A stretch of 64,000 nt of DNA from Bryobacterales bacterium (GTDB taxonomy: Bacteria; Acidobacteriota; Terriglobia; Bryobacterales; UBA6623): assembly GCA_028819575.1 (NCBI GenBank), contig JAPPLB010000123.1, positions 1 through 64,000 of the forward strand, in the 5' to 3' direction. The notes beneath the pieces were generated by a model that searched no databases, had not been told where the DNA came from, and was given only the letters and a program-made list of their open reading frames with translations. Made by a program: the position numbers and the translations under genes. Numbering within the stretch: position 1 is the stretch's first letter; every line of letters begins with the position of its first letter. Below, one piece after another: positions 63,798 through 64,000 of the stretch.

Positions 63798-64000
63798 CTA
63801 CTTCGGCAATGTGAATACGAACAAACCATTCCCGGCCGCCACCGCCACGTGCTGGCGGCCTTTACTCTCGTACGTCATCGGCGAGGCGATAATCCGGCCG
63901 CCCAGGTTGATGTACCAGAGTTGCTCGCCGGTCTTGGCATCGAGCGCTTTCAGGTAGCCTTCTTCGCTACCACCGAAGACGAGCCCGCCCGCGGTCGACA
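63798..64000 (-). CDS. PQQ-dependent dehydrogenase, C-terminal end (partial)
   Basis: The minus strand reads STAGGLVFGGSEEGYLKALD, then AKTGEQLWYINLGGRIIASP, MTYESKGRQHVAVAAGN and GLFVFTLPK with stop at 63798. This is the last blade of a PQQ propeller (SGLVFTGDxxGYFxAxDAxTGxxLW type), with no cytochrome c domain after it, unlike the ADH at 40-42 kb. The start of the gene is outside the window. It ends 11 bases after the DUF3604-like gene. Confidence 0.9.
   Translation of the reverse strand, partial: STAGGLVFGGSEEGYLKALDAKTGEQLWYINLGGRIIASPMTYESKGRQHVAVAAGNGLFVFTLPK

Overview
The window is a high-GC bacterial chromosome segment. Its gene mix suggests Acidobacteriota (Bryobacter/Solibacter or Vicinamibacteria-like). 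The clues are DUF1501 and DUF1549/DUF1553 proteins, an ASPIC/UnbV-FG-GAP protein, several CehA/PHP-type secreted hydrolases, PQQ-dependent dehydrogenases, a BlaI/M56-TonB pair and an M81 peptidase. This is an inference from content; no taxonomic marker was searched.

Region 1 (1-15918) is one uninterrupted same-strand block, tuf-S10-spc-alpha: the end of tuf, then rpsJ, rplC, rplD, rplW, rplB, rpsS, rplV, rpsC, rplP, rpmC, rpsQ, rplN, rplX, rplE, rpsN, rpsH, rplF, rplR, rpsE, rpmD, rplO, secY, adk, map, infA, rpmJ, rpsM, rpsK, rpsD, rpoA and rplQ. Many genes overlap or abut. Zinc-ligand Cys forms of S14, L36 and S4 and a four-Cys adenylate kinase lid are present. S3 has a long C-terminal tail, L5 an N-terminal extension, and IF-1 is divergent. 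Perfect hairpins lie on both sides of rpsD.

Region 2 (about 16-36.6 kb) is accessory metabolism and secreted proteins: a parvulin lipoprotein, an M81 peptidase, a TPR/FG-GAP/ASPIC protein, metY with a CoA-binding protein, an aminotransferase, a gamma-glutamyltransferase, a four-gene minus-strand operon (DUF1549/1553, DUF1501, CehA-like, PL22-like), a sugar isomerase-like protein and a PHP protein.

Region 3 (37-39.8 kb) is a BsuBI/PstI-type restriction-modification cassette with a small ribbon-helix-helix gene in front. Region 4 (40-50.8 kb) holds a PQQ-cytochrome c alcohol dehydrogenase, a TPR protein, and a minus-strand operon of two tandem 6-pyruvoyl-tetrahydropterin synthase-family genes, folE, der, pheA and lon, with a divergent TlpA-like thioredoxin. 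Region 5 (51-53.7 kb) is a visibly more A/T-rich insert next to tRNA-Ser(GCT), carrying an AlbA_2 protein and a HEPN-like protein in convergent orientation. Region 6 (54-64 kb) holds a Tat-exported sulfite-oxidase-type protein, a macrodomain protein, an orphan nuoB, a cytochrome c lipoprotein, arfB, blaI with an M56-TonB sensor, a methyltransferase, a large BNR/DUF3604-like protein and the end of a second PQQ dehydrogenase.

The most unusual signal is a dispersed repeat of about 175-240 bp with 15-bp terminal inverted repeats (CCTGCATTTCTCACC ... GGTGAGAAATGCAGG). Its ends repeatedly abut the stop codons of genes and lie mostly between convergent genes. There are full, miniature, tandem and decayed copies. 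It could be a TA-targeting MITE, a bidirectional 3'-end or terminator element, or both.
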